Origin: Microbispora catharanthi
Lineage (GTDB): Bacteria; Actinomycetota; Actinomycetes; Streptosporangiales; Streptosporangiaceae
Assembly: GCF_006334915.2 (NCBI RefSeq)
Contig: NZ_VDMA02000001.1
Span: 124,001-188,000 of the forward strand
DNA length: 64,000 bases
Direction of reading: 5' to 3'
The position numbers were made by a program, and so were the translations under genes. Within the stretch, counting starts at the first letter, position 1, and every line of letters starts with the position of its first letter. This document shows positions 45,401 through 52,776 of this stretch, in pieces. The notes under the pieces were generated by a model. That model ran no database searches. It saw only the letters and a program-made list of their open reading frames with translations, and was not told the origin of the DNA.

Positions 45401-45527
45401 GCCGCCGAATCCACGTCATGTGGAGCCGGGGACCCACTCTCTCTTCGGGGTGAATCGGCGCGCAGGCCCCCAGATGCGCCCGTAGGGCACTTCCTGCCCG
45501 AACCCGTCAGCTAACCCGGTAGGCGGC
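45401..45527 (+). ncRNA. c-di-AMP (ydaO/yuaA) riboswitch
   Basis: The conserved ydaO-type blocks appear in order: GCCGCCGAATCC at the 5' side, GGGGACCCAC (45428-45437), GGGGTGAATC (45447-45456), CGTAGGGC, and GAACCCGTCAGCTAACC (45500-45516), closed by GGTAGGCGGC. The terminal stem is GCCGCC (45401-45406) with GGCGGC (45522-45527). It lies 25 bp upstream of a GH25 muramidase; in actinobacteria this class commonly controls cell-wall hydrolases such as Rpf and NlpC/P60 proteins, switching expression off at high c-di-AMP. The GTCAGCTAACC block is diagnostic. Confidence 0.93.
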
Positions 45528-45552
45528 ATGGAAGCAAGGAGTCAACCCCGTC

Positions 45553-46275
45553 ATGTCCACCCATCGGCTCTCCCTCGGGAGCCGGCCCTCCCGCCGGCGC
45601 CTGCGTTCCGCCCTCGCGGCGGCGACCCTCGCGGTCTCGGCCGCCACCGCCACCGTCACGGCGGCCGTCGTCCTGCCCGCCCCGGCCTACGCGAACCCGC
45701 ACACGTACGGCCAGGACGTCTCCGGCTACGAGGCCGACCACGACTGGATGAACAGCCGCGCGCAGTTCGGCTTCATCAAGGCCACCGAGGGGACCTCCTG
45801 GGTCGATTCGTCCTTCCCCCGCCACTGGCGGGAACTGGCCAAGAAGGGCATCGTCCGCGGCGTCTACCACTTCGGCCATCCCTCCAACGACCCCATCGCC
45901 GAGGCCGACCACTTCCTCGAGGTGGTGAACTCGCAGCCGAGCAAGCCCGGCGACATCCTGGTCCTCGACCTGGAGGCCACCGACGGCGAGTCCGTCGAGC
46001 AGGTCAACAAGTGGGCCAAGACCTGGCTGGAGTACGTGACGGCCAAGACCGGCACCAGGCCGATGTTCTACAGCGGCTGGAACTTCGCCGAGAAGTACGG
46101 CCACGGCCTCGGCCAGTACCCCCTGTGGGTGGCCCACTACAGCAAGGCCCCGGGCGACATCACGGCGCCCGCCGACTGGAAGTCCTGGGCGATCCACCAG
46201 TACACCGACTCGCCCATCGACCAGAACGTCTCCGCGCTGACGCCCGCCCAGTTGCGCGCGCTCGGACGGCCGTAA
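45553..46275 (+). CDS. Secreted GH25 muramidase (lysozyme)
   Basis: 240-aa secreted N-acetylmuramidase (Cellosyl/GH25 TIM-barrel). A long signal peptide with an Arg-rich n-region ends near AYA (about 46). Catalytic residues are visible as Asp55 in GQDVSGYE and the DxE pair Asp139/Glu141 in LVLDLEATDGE; YHFGHP and FYSGWNF are family motifs. No cell-wall-binding repeats. AAGGAG lies 11 nt upstream of the ATG and just below a c-di-AMP riboswitch, so peptidoglycan hydrolysis is probably tuned to cell-wall stress, germination or turgor signals. Confidence 0.95.
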   Translation: MSTHRLSLGSRPSRRRLRSALAAATLAVSAATATVTAAVVLPAPAYANPHTYGQDVSGYEADHDWMNSRAQFGFIKATEGTSWVDSSFPRHWRELAKKGIVRGVYHFGHPSNDPIAEADHFLEVVNSQPSKPGDILVLDLEATDGESVEQVNKWAKTWLEYVTAKTGTRPMFYSGWNFAEKYGHGLGQYPLWVAHYSKAPGDITAPADWKSWAIHQYTDSPIDQNVSALTPAQLRALGRP

Positions 46276-46282
46276 CACGCAC

Positions 46283-46316
46283 GGGCCCAGGGGTGGGACG
46301 TCCCGCCCCTGGGCCC
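46283..46316. terminator. Strong stem-loop terminator between GH25 and secDF
   Basis: GGGCCCAGGGG (46283-46293) pairs with CCCCTGGGCCC (46306-46316), and the loop itself contains the palindrome GGGACGTCCC. It lies between convergent genes. Confidence 0.8.
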
Positions 46317-46335
46317 ATGCCGGCCGACCAGCAGG

Positions 46336-48582
46336 TCAGACCACCGCGCCGGAGCCGTCGCGCCGCGCGGGCCTGGCACGCGGGGCGGCGGGGACCGGGG
46401 GCGGCTGGGAGTTGCGCCTCTCCAGCGCGATCGCCGCCGGCCCGGCCACGAACGACGACGACAGCGTTCCCACGATGATGCCGATCAGCAGGGCGACGGC
46501 GAAGTCGCGCAGCGAGTCGCCGCCGAACACCGCCAGCGCCGCCAGGATGAACAGCGCACCGAGCCCGGTGTTGACCGTGCGCGGCACGGTCTGCAGGATC
46601 GCGGTGTTCACCACCCGGCCGAACGGCTCCCCGCGCCGCACCGGCCACAGCTCGCGCACCCGGTCGAAGAGCACGACCTTGTCGTTGACCGAATAGCCGA
46701 TGATCGTGAGCATCGCGGCCAGGAACACTCCGTCGATCGGCTTGCCCATCCAGGCGAACGCTCCGACGACGACGGCCGCGTCCACGAACAGCGCCGCCAC
46801 CGCCGCCGTGCCGAACGTCCACCGGAACCGGAACGCCAGGTAGACGAGCTGCGCGGCGAGCGCGACGCCGAGCGCGATGAGTGCGTTGCGGCGCAGCTCC
46901 TCGCCGAGGCTCGGCCCGATGAGCTCGTCACGCTGCTTGGCCACCTCGCCCACGTGCCGGTCGAGCGCCTCCTCCATACGGACCACGTCGTCGGCGCTGA
47001 TCTGCCCGGTGCGCACCGAGATCGCGTCGTCCGACCGCTGCACGACGGCCGAGGGGAACCCTGCGTCCGCCACCGCCTGCCTCGCCGTGGCGACGTCGAC
47101 CGGCCTGCTCGTGCCGAACTCCACGATCCGGCCGCCGGTGAACTCGACGCCGTAGTCGAGCCCGCGGATGACCAGCCCGGCGCCCGCCAGCACGAGCAGC
47201 CCGGCCGCGACGGCGAGCCACAGCCGCCTGCCGCGCATCAGGTCCGGGTCGCGCCGGGCCAGCCAGGTCCTGACCCGGCCGATCGAGCCGATGCCGGAAG
47301 CCCGGGGGCCGATCCTGTCGATCAGGGCGGCGGTGAGCACCCGGGTGATCAGCATCGCCGAGACCAGCGAGGCGAGCACGCCGATCGCCAGTGTCACGCC
47401 GAAGCCCTTCACCGGCCCGGAGGCGAGCCAGAACAGCAGCCCCGCGGCGAGCAGGGTGGTGATGTTGGAGTCGGCGATCGCGCTCCAGGCGTTCTTGAAT
47501 CCCCGGTCGAGGGCCGCCTTGAGGCCCCGGCGGGGCGCCTCGCCGTACTCCTCCCTGGCCCGTTCGAAGACCAGCACGTTGGCGTCCACCGCCATGCCGA
47601 TCGCCAGGACGAACCCGGCCAGGCCGGGCAGCGTGAGCGTTGCTCCCATGGCCACGAGCCCGGCGTACGAGATCAGGCCGTAGCAGGCGAGCGCGAGCGC
47701 GGCCAGCACGCCCACCAGCCGGTAGACGACGCCGATGAACACCGCGGTCAGGATCACCCCGACGAGGCCGGCCTTGGCGCTCGCCGCGATGGCGTCGGCG
47801 CCGAGGGTCGGGCCGACCGTCCGCTGCTCGACCAGATCCAGCGGCACCGGAAGCGAGCCGCCCTTGATCAGCACCGCGAGGTTCTGCGCCTCCTGCGGGG
47901 TGAACGACCCGGTGATCTGCGTGGTGCCGCCGGGGATCCCCGCGTCGCAGGCCACCGAGTCGGCCACCTGCGGCGAGGAGATGATCTCGTTGTCGAGGAC
48001 GATGGCGACGCGGCGCTTGTGGTCGCCGACCGGCGCGCAGGCCGCCTGCCCGGTCAGCTCCCGCCAGGGGCCGGGCTCCTTGAAGTCGATCGTGACGAAC
48101 CAGCCGGGCCCCATCTGGGGGTCGCTGCGCGCGGCGGCGTCGGTGACTGCGGCCCCGCTGAGGGCGACCGGGCCGAGCTTCAGCTTCTGGCCGCTCTCGT
48201 CGGCGACCGCGTCCTTGTCGCCGTCCTCGGCGGGACCGAGCACCGGATGGAAGTTGAGCTGCGCGGTCTTGCCGATGACCGCGGCGGCCTCGCGCGGGTC
48301 GAGCACGCCGGGCAGTTCGACGATGATCCGCCTCTGGCCGGAGCGGACCAGGGTGGGATCGACGACTCCGAGGGCGTCCGCCCTGCGCCGGAGCACGTCG
48401 AGGGCACGGTCGGTGGCGTCGGCGTCCGCCTTGACCGTGGGGGAGTCCTTCGTCTCGAAGACGAGCTGGGTGCCGCCGCGCAGGTCGAGGCCGAGGCGCG
48501 GGGCCATGGTGAGGGCGAGCAGAAGTGAGGTCGCGATGACGGCGAGCGCCGCCACCGCACGCCACAGGGGCGCACGGGACAT
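46336..48582 (-). CDS. secDF: Fused protein translocase subunit SecDF
   Basis: 748-aa membrane protein combining SecD (about 1-430) and SecF (about 445-730), the proton-driven accessory of the Sec translocon that pulls secreted proteins outward. SecD landmarks: GLDLRGGTQLVFE near 30-42, the periplasmic P1 region, and AMAVDANVLVFERAREE. SecF landmarks: RGLDYGVEFTGGRIVEF and GYSVNDKVVLFDRVREL. Twelve membrane helices expected. GGAGG before the ATG. Actinomycetes usually have separate secD-secF next to yajC/ruvB; this stand-alone fused copy is probably the second, paralogous set. Confidence 0.94.
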   Translation of the reverse strand: MSRAPLWRAVAALAVIATSLLLALTMAPRLGLDLRGGTQLVFETKDSPTVKADADATDRALDVLRRRADALGVVDPTLVRSGQRRIIVELPGVLDPREAAAVIGKTAQLNFHPVLGPAEDGDKDAVADESGQKLKLGPVALSGAAVTDAAARSDPQMGPGWFVTIDFKEPGPWRELTGQAACAPVGDHKRRVAIVLDNEIISSPQVADSVACDAGIPGGTTQITGSFTPQEAQNLAVLIKGGSLPVPLDLVEQRTVGPTLGADAIAASAKAGLVGVILTAVFIGVVYRLVGVLAALALACYGLISYAGLVAMGATLTLPGLAGFVLAIGMAVDANVLVFERAREEYGEAPRRGLKAALDRGFKNAWSAIADSNITTLLAAGLLFWLASGPVKGFGVTLAIGVLASLVSAMLITRVLTAALIDRIGPRASGIGSIGRVRTWLARRDPDLMRGRRLWLAVAAGLLVLAGAGLVIRGLDYGVEFTGGRIVEFGTSRPVDVATARQAVADAGFPSAVVQRSDDAISVRTGQISADDVVRMEEALDRHVGEVAKQRDELIGPSLGEELRRNALIALGVALAAQLVYLAFRFRWTFGTAAVAALFVDAAVVVGAFAWMGKPIDGVFLAAMLTIIGYSVNDKVVLFDRVRELWPVRRGEPFGRVVNTAILQTVPRTVNTGLGALFILAALAVFGGDSLRDFAVALLIGIIVGTLSSSFVAGPAAIALERRNSQPPPVPAAPRARPARRDGSGAVV

Positions 48583-48615
48583 GAAGCCTCCACAGGCGTA
48601 CGAGCGGGAAAGGTC

Positions 48616-49089
48616 TCAGTACGCGGTGGAGGGAGGAGCGCGGGCCGTGGCGGCCCGGCGCGGGCACTGGGCGGGCGGGCCGTCGTGGTGCGGCCCGGCC
48701 CGGGTGACCCGGGTGCCGCCGCGCGGCACCGCCGGGTTGGGCAGCACGACCGGCCCGCCGGACACGCCGGGGCCGCTCGCGCCCGCCTGGACCCGGGGCG
48801 GGTCGCCCGGGGCCGGCCGCGTCGCGTGCGTGGGAGGGCAGATCCGCGTGTCCGTGAGCCTGGCGCCGTCACGCGCGGGAGACCAGGCGCGGGCCGCCTG
48901 CCGTACGCCGCCCGCCTCCGCCGCCGGGCGGCCCGCGGCGAGGTGAGGGCCGGCGTCGACATGGGCGCTGTGGAGGCCGGCGGCGCGATACGGCGTCCCC
49001 AGCGCGGACGCGGACGCCGGCGCGCCGCCGGAGGTCAGGAAGATCGCGTGCAGCAGGAGCAGCACCGCGGCGGTCAGGCTGCGTCGCAC
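48616..49089 (-). CDS. Small secreted or anchored hypothetical protein
   Basis: 157-aa product not recognised. GTG at 49089 with GGGAGGG upstream. Hydrophobic signal-like N-terminus (RRSLTAAVLLLLHAIFLTSG, cleavage near ASA at about 27), then a low-complexity Ala/Gly/Pro/Arg-rich region with no domain. Stop 33 bp upstream of secDF on the same strand. It is divergent from a similar-looking small protein at 49316. Coding status is supported by ribosome site and signal peptide, but codon bias in this GC-rich DNA makes it less than certain. Confidence 0.55.
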   Translation of the reverse strand: MRRSLTAAVLLLLHAIFLTSGGAPASASALGTPYRAAGLHSAHVDAGPHLAAGRPAAEAGGVRQAARAWSPARDGARLTDTRICPPTHATRPAPGDPPRVQAGASGPGVSGGPVVLPNPAVPRGGTRVTRAGPHHDGPPAQCPRRAATARAPPSTAY

Positions 49090-49315
49090 GTCATCCCTCC
49101 CTCCCACGAACCCGGGTCTTCCGGCCACCGTAGCGAGTTCCGCGCGCGGGCGCCGCATGCCGTAGCCGGCGAAAGGGGGAACGGAAAACGCACCCGGGCG
49201 GACGGGAACGCCTCCGGGATGCGGGTACGCACAACGAATGGCGGAAATCGGGCAGGGGCCGATAGGGAGAAACGGGCAACGGGAAACGCGGATGACCGTT
49301 TCGCGAAGGTGGGTT

Positions 49316-49699
49316 ATGGTCGGTCTCATGGCGACCTCACGACGTGGCACGTGCGGGTCCACCGCCTTCACGTTGGTGGTGGGCCTGCTGATGCTCGCCC
49401 TCGCGCTGGTCGCCTCCACGCCCGCCTGGTATGGCGGCGATCCCGCCCAGCGCACGCCGCAGGCCGCCGCCGAGGTGTGGACGCCGGGGGCGTGGACGCC
49501 GCAGTCGGCGACCCTTCCCATGGGCGCCGCCGGTCCCGAGCATCTGCCGTTCCCGTCCCGGCCGCGCAACGCGGCGGCCGCGCCGGCGGCCCCCGTCTCC
49601 GCACCGGTGCACGCCCGGCACCACGAGGACATCGTCCTCAGCCCGCAACAGACCGGGCATCGCACCGCCGGCTCGCGCAGCCCACCACAGGCCCGGTGA
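49316..49699 (+). CDS. Small membrane/secreted hypothetical protein, Pro-rich
   Basis: 127-aa unrecognised protein. AAGGTGG lies just before the ATG at 49316. One hydrophobic helix at about residues 14-34 (FTLVVGLLMLALALVASTP), then a Pro/Ala-rich tail with tandem WTP-containing phrases (EVWTPGAWTPQ) and a His-rich HARHHED. Either a signal anchor or a cleavable signal. A GAAACG/CGTTTC dyad lies at 49283-49302 in front of it. No function inferred. Confidence 0.5.
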   Translation: MVGLMATSRRGTCGSTAFTLVVGLLMLALALVASTPAWYGGDPAQRTPQAAAEVWTPGAWTPQSATLPMGAAGPEHLPFPSRPRNAAAAPAAPVSAPVHARHHEDIVLSPQQTGHRTAGSRSPPQAR

Positions 49700-50041
49700 C
49701 CCGAGCTCGCTTGGAGCGCGCCGGAACCGCGGCACCGTCCCGGTCCTCTTCGTCGCGCGCCTGACCCGTCCCCGGCCACGCCGGCCCGGCGCGTCAGGCG
49801 ACCGGTGACGTGACCGGTGACGTGACCGGTGACGCGGTGCCCGCTTTCGCGCACCCGCACCCTGCCGTCCCGCCCCAGCCGCCCGGCCGGGCGGTCGTCG
49901 CGTGCCCCGGCTTCGCGGGGCCGCCTTCCGAGCCTTCGACCACCATCACGCGGGCCCGCCCGCGTACTCGTCTCGCGCACCGGCATCGGTGCGTCGGTGG
50001 CGCGCGTGCTCGCGCGCCGACCTCATCCCTCACCTGGAGTG
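49700..50041. other. Non-coding stretch with hairpin and tandem repeat
   Basis: No convincing gene. A hairpin CGCCTGAC (49758-49765) with GTCAGGCG (49793-49800) may terminate the preceding gene. Three 12-bp repeats follow at 49801-49834. The remainder is GC-rich leader to the TraR/DksA-like gene, in which I see no clear promoter. Confidence 0.5.
49801..49834. repeat. 12-bp tandem repeat, about three copies
   Basis: ACCGGTGACGTG occurs at 49801-49812 and 49813-49824, with a third partial copy at 49825-49834. Each unit contains the palindromic ACCGGT. Confidence 0.8.
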
Positions 50042-50050
50042 ATGCCGCTT

Positions 50051-50428
50051 ATGGCAGAGATCAGGTCGCCGCGCCTCCTCATGGAGGAGTGCCGGCGGTA
50101 CACGGCGCAGCTGTCCGAGCTGCGCATGCTGCTCGAGGAGCGGCTCCACGCCGCCCGGGCCGAGCTGGCCCGGCTGCGCGATCCGTACGACCCGTACGAC
50201 CCGTACGACGTGGCGCCGTCCGCCGCCCGGACCCGTTCGTCCGCGGCGCGCGTACGGCAGGCGGGTCTCGACGTCGCCGCGATCGAGGCGGCGCTCGAGC
50301 GGATGGATCGGGGCCTCTACGGCACCTGCACCCGATGCGAGGCGTTCCTGCCGCTCGACCGGCTCCGGCTCGCGCCGCACGTGCAGCAGTGCGCCTCCTG
50401 CGCAGGCGAGACCCGGTTGACGGCATGA
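50051..50428 (+). CDS. TraR/DksA-type zinc-finger protein (first copy)
   Basis: 125-aa protein: N-terminal coiled-coil-like helices (about 10-44), a linker with the repeat DPYDPYDPYD (44-53), a second helix (about 62-88) and a four-cysteine zinc finger C93, C96, C114, C117 (GTCTRCEAFLPLDRLRL). The DksA tip motif DxxDxA is not visible, so binding in the RNA-polymerase secondary channel is possible but unproven. An in-frame ATG at 50042 sits 2 nt from GGAG and is an alternative start. Its stop overlaps the actin-like gene by 4 nt. Confidence 0.85.
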   Translation: MAEIRSPRLLMEECRRYTAQLSELRMLLEERLHAARAELARLRDPYDPYDPYDVAPSAARTRSSAARVRQAGLDVAAIEAALERMDRGLYGTCTRCEAFLPLDRLRLAPHVQQCASCAGETRLTA

Positions 50429-51255
50429 CGGTCATGACCGGCATGACCGGTGCCAACGGGAGGAGAGGCGGGGGTACGGCCCTGGCCCTCGACCTCGGCA
50501 CCGCGCGGACCCGGCTGCTGCTGTCCGGCAGCACGGCGATCAAGGAGCGGCCGTCGGCGTGCGGCGATCCGGGGGCGCGCCGGTGGCCGGTGCGGCACGG
50601 CATGGTCGCCGACATGCCGGGATGCGCCCGGCTGGTCCGCACGGCGCTGGGCGACGCCGTGTCCGAGCGGCACCCGCCGCTGGAACGCGTCCTGGTCGGC
50701 GTGCCCGTCGCGGCCTCGCGACTGGACCGGCGGGCCGCGTACGCGGCGGTCAGCAGCGCCGCCCGCTGCCGGGTCACGATCGTCGAGGAGCCGCTGGCCG
50801 CGGCGGTCGGCTGCGGCGTGGACATCGCCGACCCGAGGCCCCGGCTCCTGCTCGACGCGGGGGCGGGGATCGCCGAGGCCGTCGTCATCCGCGCCGGCGA
50901 GATCGCCGACGCGGGCGCCGTACAGGTCGCGACGGGGGACCCGGCGGAGGGCACCGGCTGCCCGCCGTACGCGCGGGAACGCGTCGTGGCGATGGTCGCC
51001 GACCTGATCGCGCGCGTTCCCGCCGCCCTGCGGGCGACCGCCCGGCAGCAGGGCCTGCTGGTCACGGGCGGCGGCGCCCGCGACCCGGAGCTGGCCCGCA
51101 AGCTCTGCGCGGAGCTGCGGATCACCGTCAGCCCCGCGGCCGATCCCGCCAACGCGACCGTCAGAGGACTGGCCTGCCTGCTGTCCACGGTCGAGCACCG
51201 CACTTCCGGCACCTCTGCCATCGGACGAAAGGACGTCGACGATGACCACCAGTGA
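50425..51255 (+). CDS. Short MreB-like actin-fold ATPase
   Basis: 276-aa member of the actin/Hsp70/MreB fold, about 60-70 residues shorter than MreB. Landmarks: phosphate-1 loop ALDLGTARTR (about 21-30), the MreB-like RWPVRHGMVADM (53-64), VGVPVAASRLDRRA and IVEEPLAAAVGCGVDI (119-134), phosphate-2 LLLDAGAGIAEA (141-152) in place of DIGGGTTE, and adenosine motif LLVTGGGA (211-218). The region of domain IIB is reduced. Weakened ATP-site residues suggest low or no hydrolysis. It is translationally coupled to zinc-finger proteins on both sides (4- and 14-nt overlaps). No function is known to me for this set. Confidence 0.82.
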   Translation: MTVMTGMTGANGRRGGGTALALDLGTARTRLLLSGSTAIKERPSACGDPGARRWPVRHGMVADMPGCARLVRTALGDAVSERHPPLERVLVGVPVAASRLDRRAAYAAVSSAARCRVTIVEEPLAAAVGCGVDIADPRPRLLLDAGAGIAEAVVIRAGEIADAGAVQVATGDPAEGTGCPPYARERVVAMVADLIARVPAALRATARQQGLLVTGGGARDPELARKLCAELRITVSPAADPANATVRGLACLLSTVEHRTSGTSAIGRKDVDDDHQ

Positions 51256-51580
51256 CGAGTTCACCGCCATCAGCGAGCCGCAGACGCAGGCGATGCGCGC
51301 CGACCTGGAAGAGCAGCTCCAGTGGCGTGAGGTGCAGCTGCGCGACCTGCGGGCCGCCGTCGACGGCGGCAACGACGACACCGCCAGGCTCGCCCTGCTC
51401 GCCGACGTCGCCGCCACCGAGCGGGCGGTCGCCGAGCTGCGCAAGGCGCTGGAGCGGATCGAGGAGGGAAGCTACGGCCGGTGCGCCGACTGCACCGCGG
51501 TCATCCCGTTCGGCCGGCTGAAGATCCGGCCCATGGCCCGTTACTGCATCGCCTGCCAGCGGCGCCACGAGGCCCGCTGA
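51242..51580 (+). CDS. TraR/DksA-type zinc-finger protein (second copy)
   Basis: 112-aa protein with a helical N-terminal hairpin (about 15-72) and zinc finger C81, C84, C102, C105 (GRCADCTAVIPFGRLKIRP, then YCIAC). Same layout as the protein encoded at 50051 but with a different linker, and again no DxxDxA tip. AAAGGA precedes the ATG, which lies inside the 3' end of the actin-like gene (14-nt overlap), so the three genes form one operon. Confidence 0.9.
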   Translation: MTTSDEFTAISEPQTQAMRADLEEQLQWREVQLRDLRAAVDGGNDDTARLALLADVAATERAVAELRKALERIEEGSYGRCADCTAVIPFGRLKIRPMARYCIACQRRHEAR

Positions 51581-51656
51581 CGCCCGGTGCGCCCGCTCCG
51601 CCACCGCCCGCGCCGCGGAGCGGAGCGGGTGCAGGGGACCTCGGGCGAGCTGCTCG

Positions 51657-51771
51657 TCGGGCGGCCCCACGTCTCGGCGGCGGCCCCGACCATCGCCTCG
51701 ACCTGGGCGCGGTCCGTGACGTCCGTCCGCACGAACCGGGCCACGACCGTGCGCCCGCCGGGGACTCTCAC
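51657..51771 (-). pseudogene. Short-chain dehydrogenase remnant
   Basis: In one minus-strand frame the sequence reads VPGGRTVVARFVRTDVTDRAQVEAMV and then AAAETWGRP, the second-strand-to-helix region of an SDR (D-V-T-D-cofactor motif). There is no glycine-rich start and no YxxxK. Probably a gene fragment left by deletion, next to hsaC and its SDR-containing operon. Confidence 0.55.
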
Positions 51772-51861
51772 TCAGCGGGAGGGGCGGGGCGGCGGGGCGT
51801 GGGGTCTGTCACGGTGGGATCGACGCTCGGCCCCCCGACCGGCAGATTGGATTGAGCACAA

Positions 51862-52776
51862 GTGACGCAGATCCGAGGACTCGGCTACCTCAAGGTCCAG
51901 ACGCGTGACATCGGGCGCTGGCGCGAACTCCTCATCGACGGGCTCGGCTTCGCCGAGGGGTCCGGTCCGGACCCGGACGGTCTGTACCTGCGCATGGACG
52001 AGCGCCGTGCGCGCCTCGTCGTGTTGCCCGGCGACACCGACCGGGTGCTCGCGGTCGGCTGGGAGGTGCGCGACCAGTTCGCGCTCGCCGCCGTCGGCCG
52101 TGCCGTCGAGGCGTCCGGCACGCCGGTGAAGGTGCTGTCGGAGGAGGAGTCCGCCGAGCGCGACGCCGAGGCGGTCATCGCCTTCACCGACCCCGCGGGC
52201 GTTCCCGTCGAGGTCTTCTTCGGTCCCGTGCTCGACCACAGCCCGGTCGTGACCGGACTGGGCCAGCGCTTCGTGACCGGCGCGCAGGGGATGGGCCACG
52301 TCGTCGTGCCGACCACCGCGATGGACGAGACCGTCTCCTTCTACACCGAGGTGCTCGGTTTCCTGCCCCGGGGAGCCATCAAGATGGGCGGCGGGAAGCC
52401 GCCGTACCGCCGGGTGCGCTTCATGGGCGTCAACGGGCGCCACCACAGCCTCGCGGTCTGCCCCGCCGGGTACGCCGGCGACCCCGGCCTCGTGCACCTG
52501 ATGGTCGAGGTGGACAGCCTTGACGCGGTGGGCATGGCGCTCGACCGGGTGCGCACGTCGGGCTTCTCGATCTCCTCCACCCTCGGCCGGCACACCAACG
52601 ACAAGATGGTCTCCTTCTACGTCCGCGCTCCCGGCGGCTGGGACATCGAGTACGGCACCGAGGGCATGCTCGTCGACGAGACGTACTACACGGCCGAGGA
52701 GATCACCGCCGACAGCTACTGGGGTCATGACTGGTCGGGCTCCGAGCCGCTGGCCACCTTCGTGCCGAAGAAGTGA
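51862..52776 (+). CDS. hsaC: HsaC-type extradiol dioxygenase
   Basis: 304-aa iron(II) extradiol dioxygenase, two VOC repeats, that opens the catecholic ring A of 3,4-DHSA by meta cleavage. Iron ligands are visible as His in GMGHVVVPT (about 147), His in LVHLMVEV (about 212) and Glu in DIEYGTEG (about 263). RRARLVVLPG and the terminal YWGHDW are typical of HsaC/BphC. GTG start with only a weak ribosome site. It begins block B and is coupled (GTGA) to a KstD-like flavoprotein, rather than to hsaD/hsaA as in Mycobacterium and Rhodococcus. Confidence 0.93.
   Translation: MTQIRGLGYLKVQTRDIGRWRELLIDGLGFAEGSGPDPDGLYLRMDERRARLVVLPGDTDRVLAVGWEVRDQFALAAVGRAVEASGTPVKVLSEEESAERDAEAVIAFTDPAGVPVEVFFGPVLDHSPVVTGLGQRFVTGAQGMGHVVVPTTAMDETVSFYTEVLGFLPRGAIKMGGGKPPYRRVRFMGVNGRHHSLAVCPAGYAGDPGLVHLMVEVDSLDAVGMALDRVRTSGFSISSTLGRHTNDKMVSFYVRAPGGWDIEYGTEGMLVDETYYTAEEITADSYWGHDWSGSEPLATFVPKK

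Noticed and set aside
46954..48528. 524-aa plus-strand open frame opposite secDF
   Set aside because: secDF is unambiguous. The opposite frame is charged low-complexity sequence without domains.
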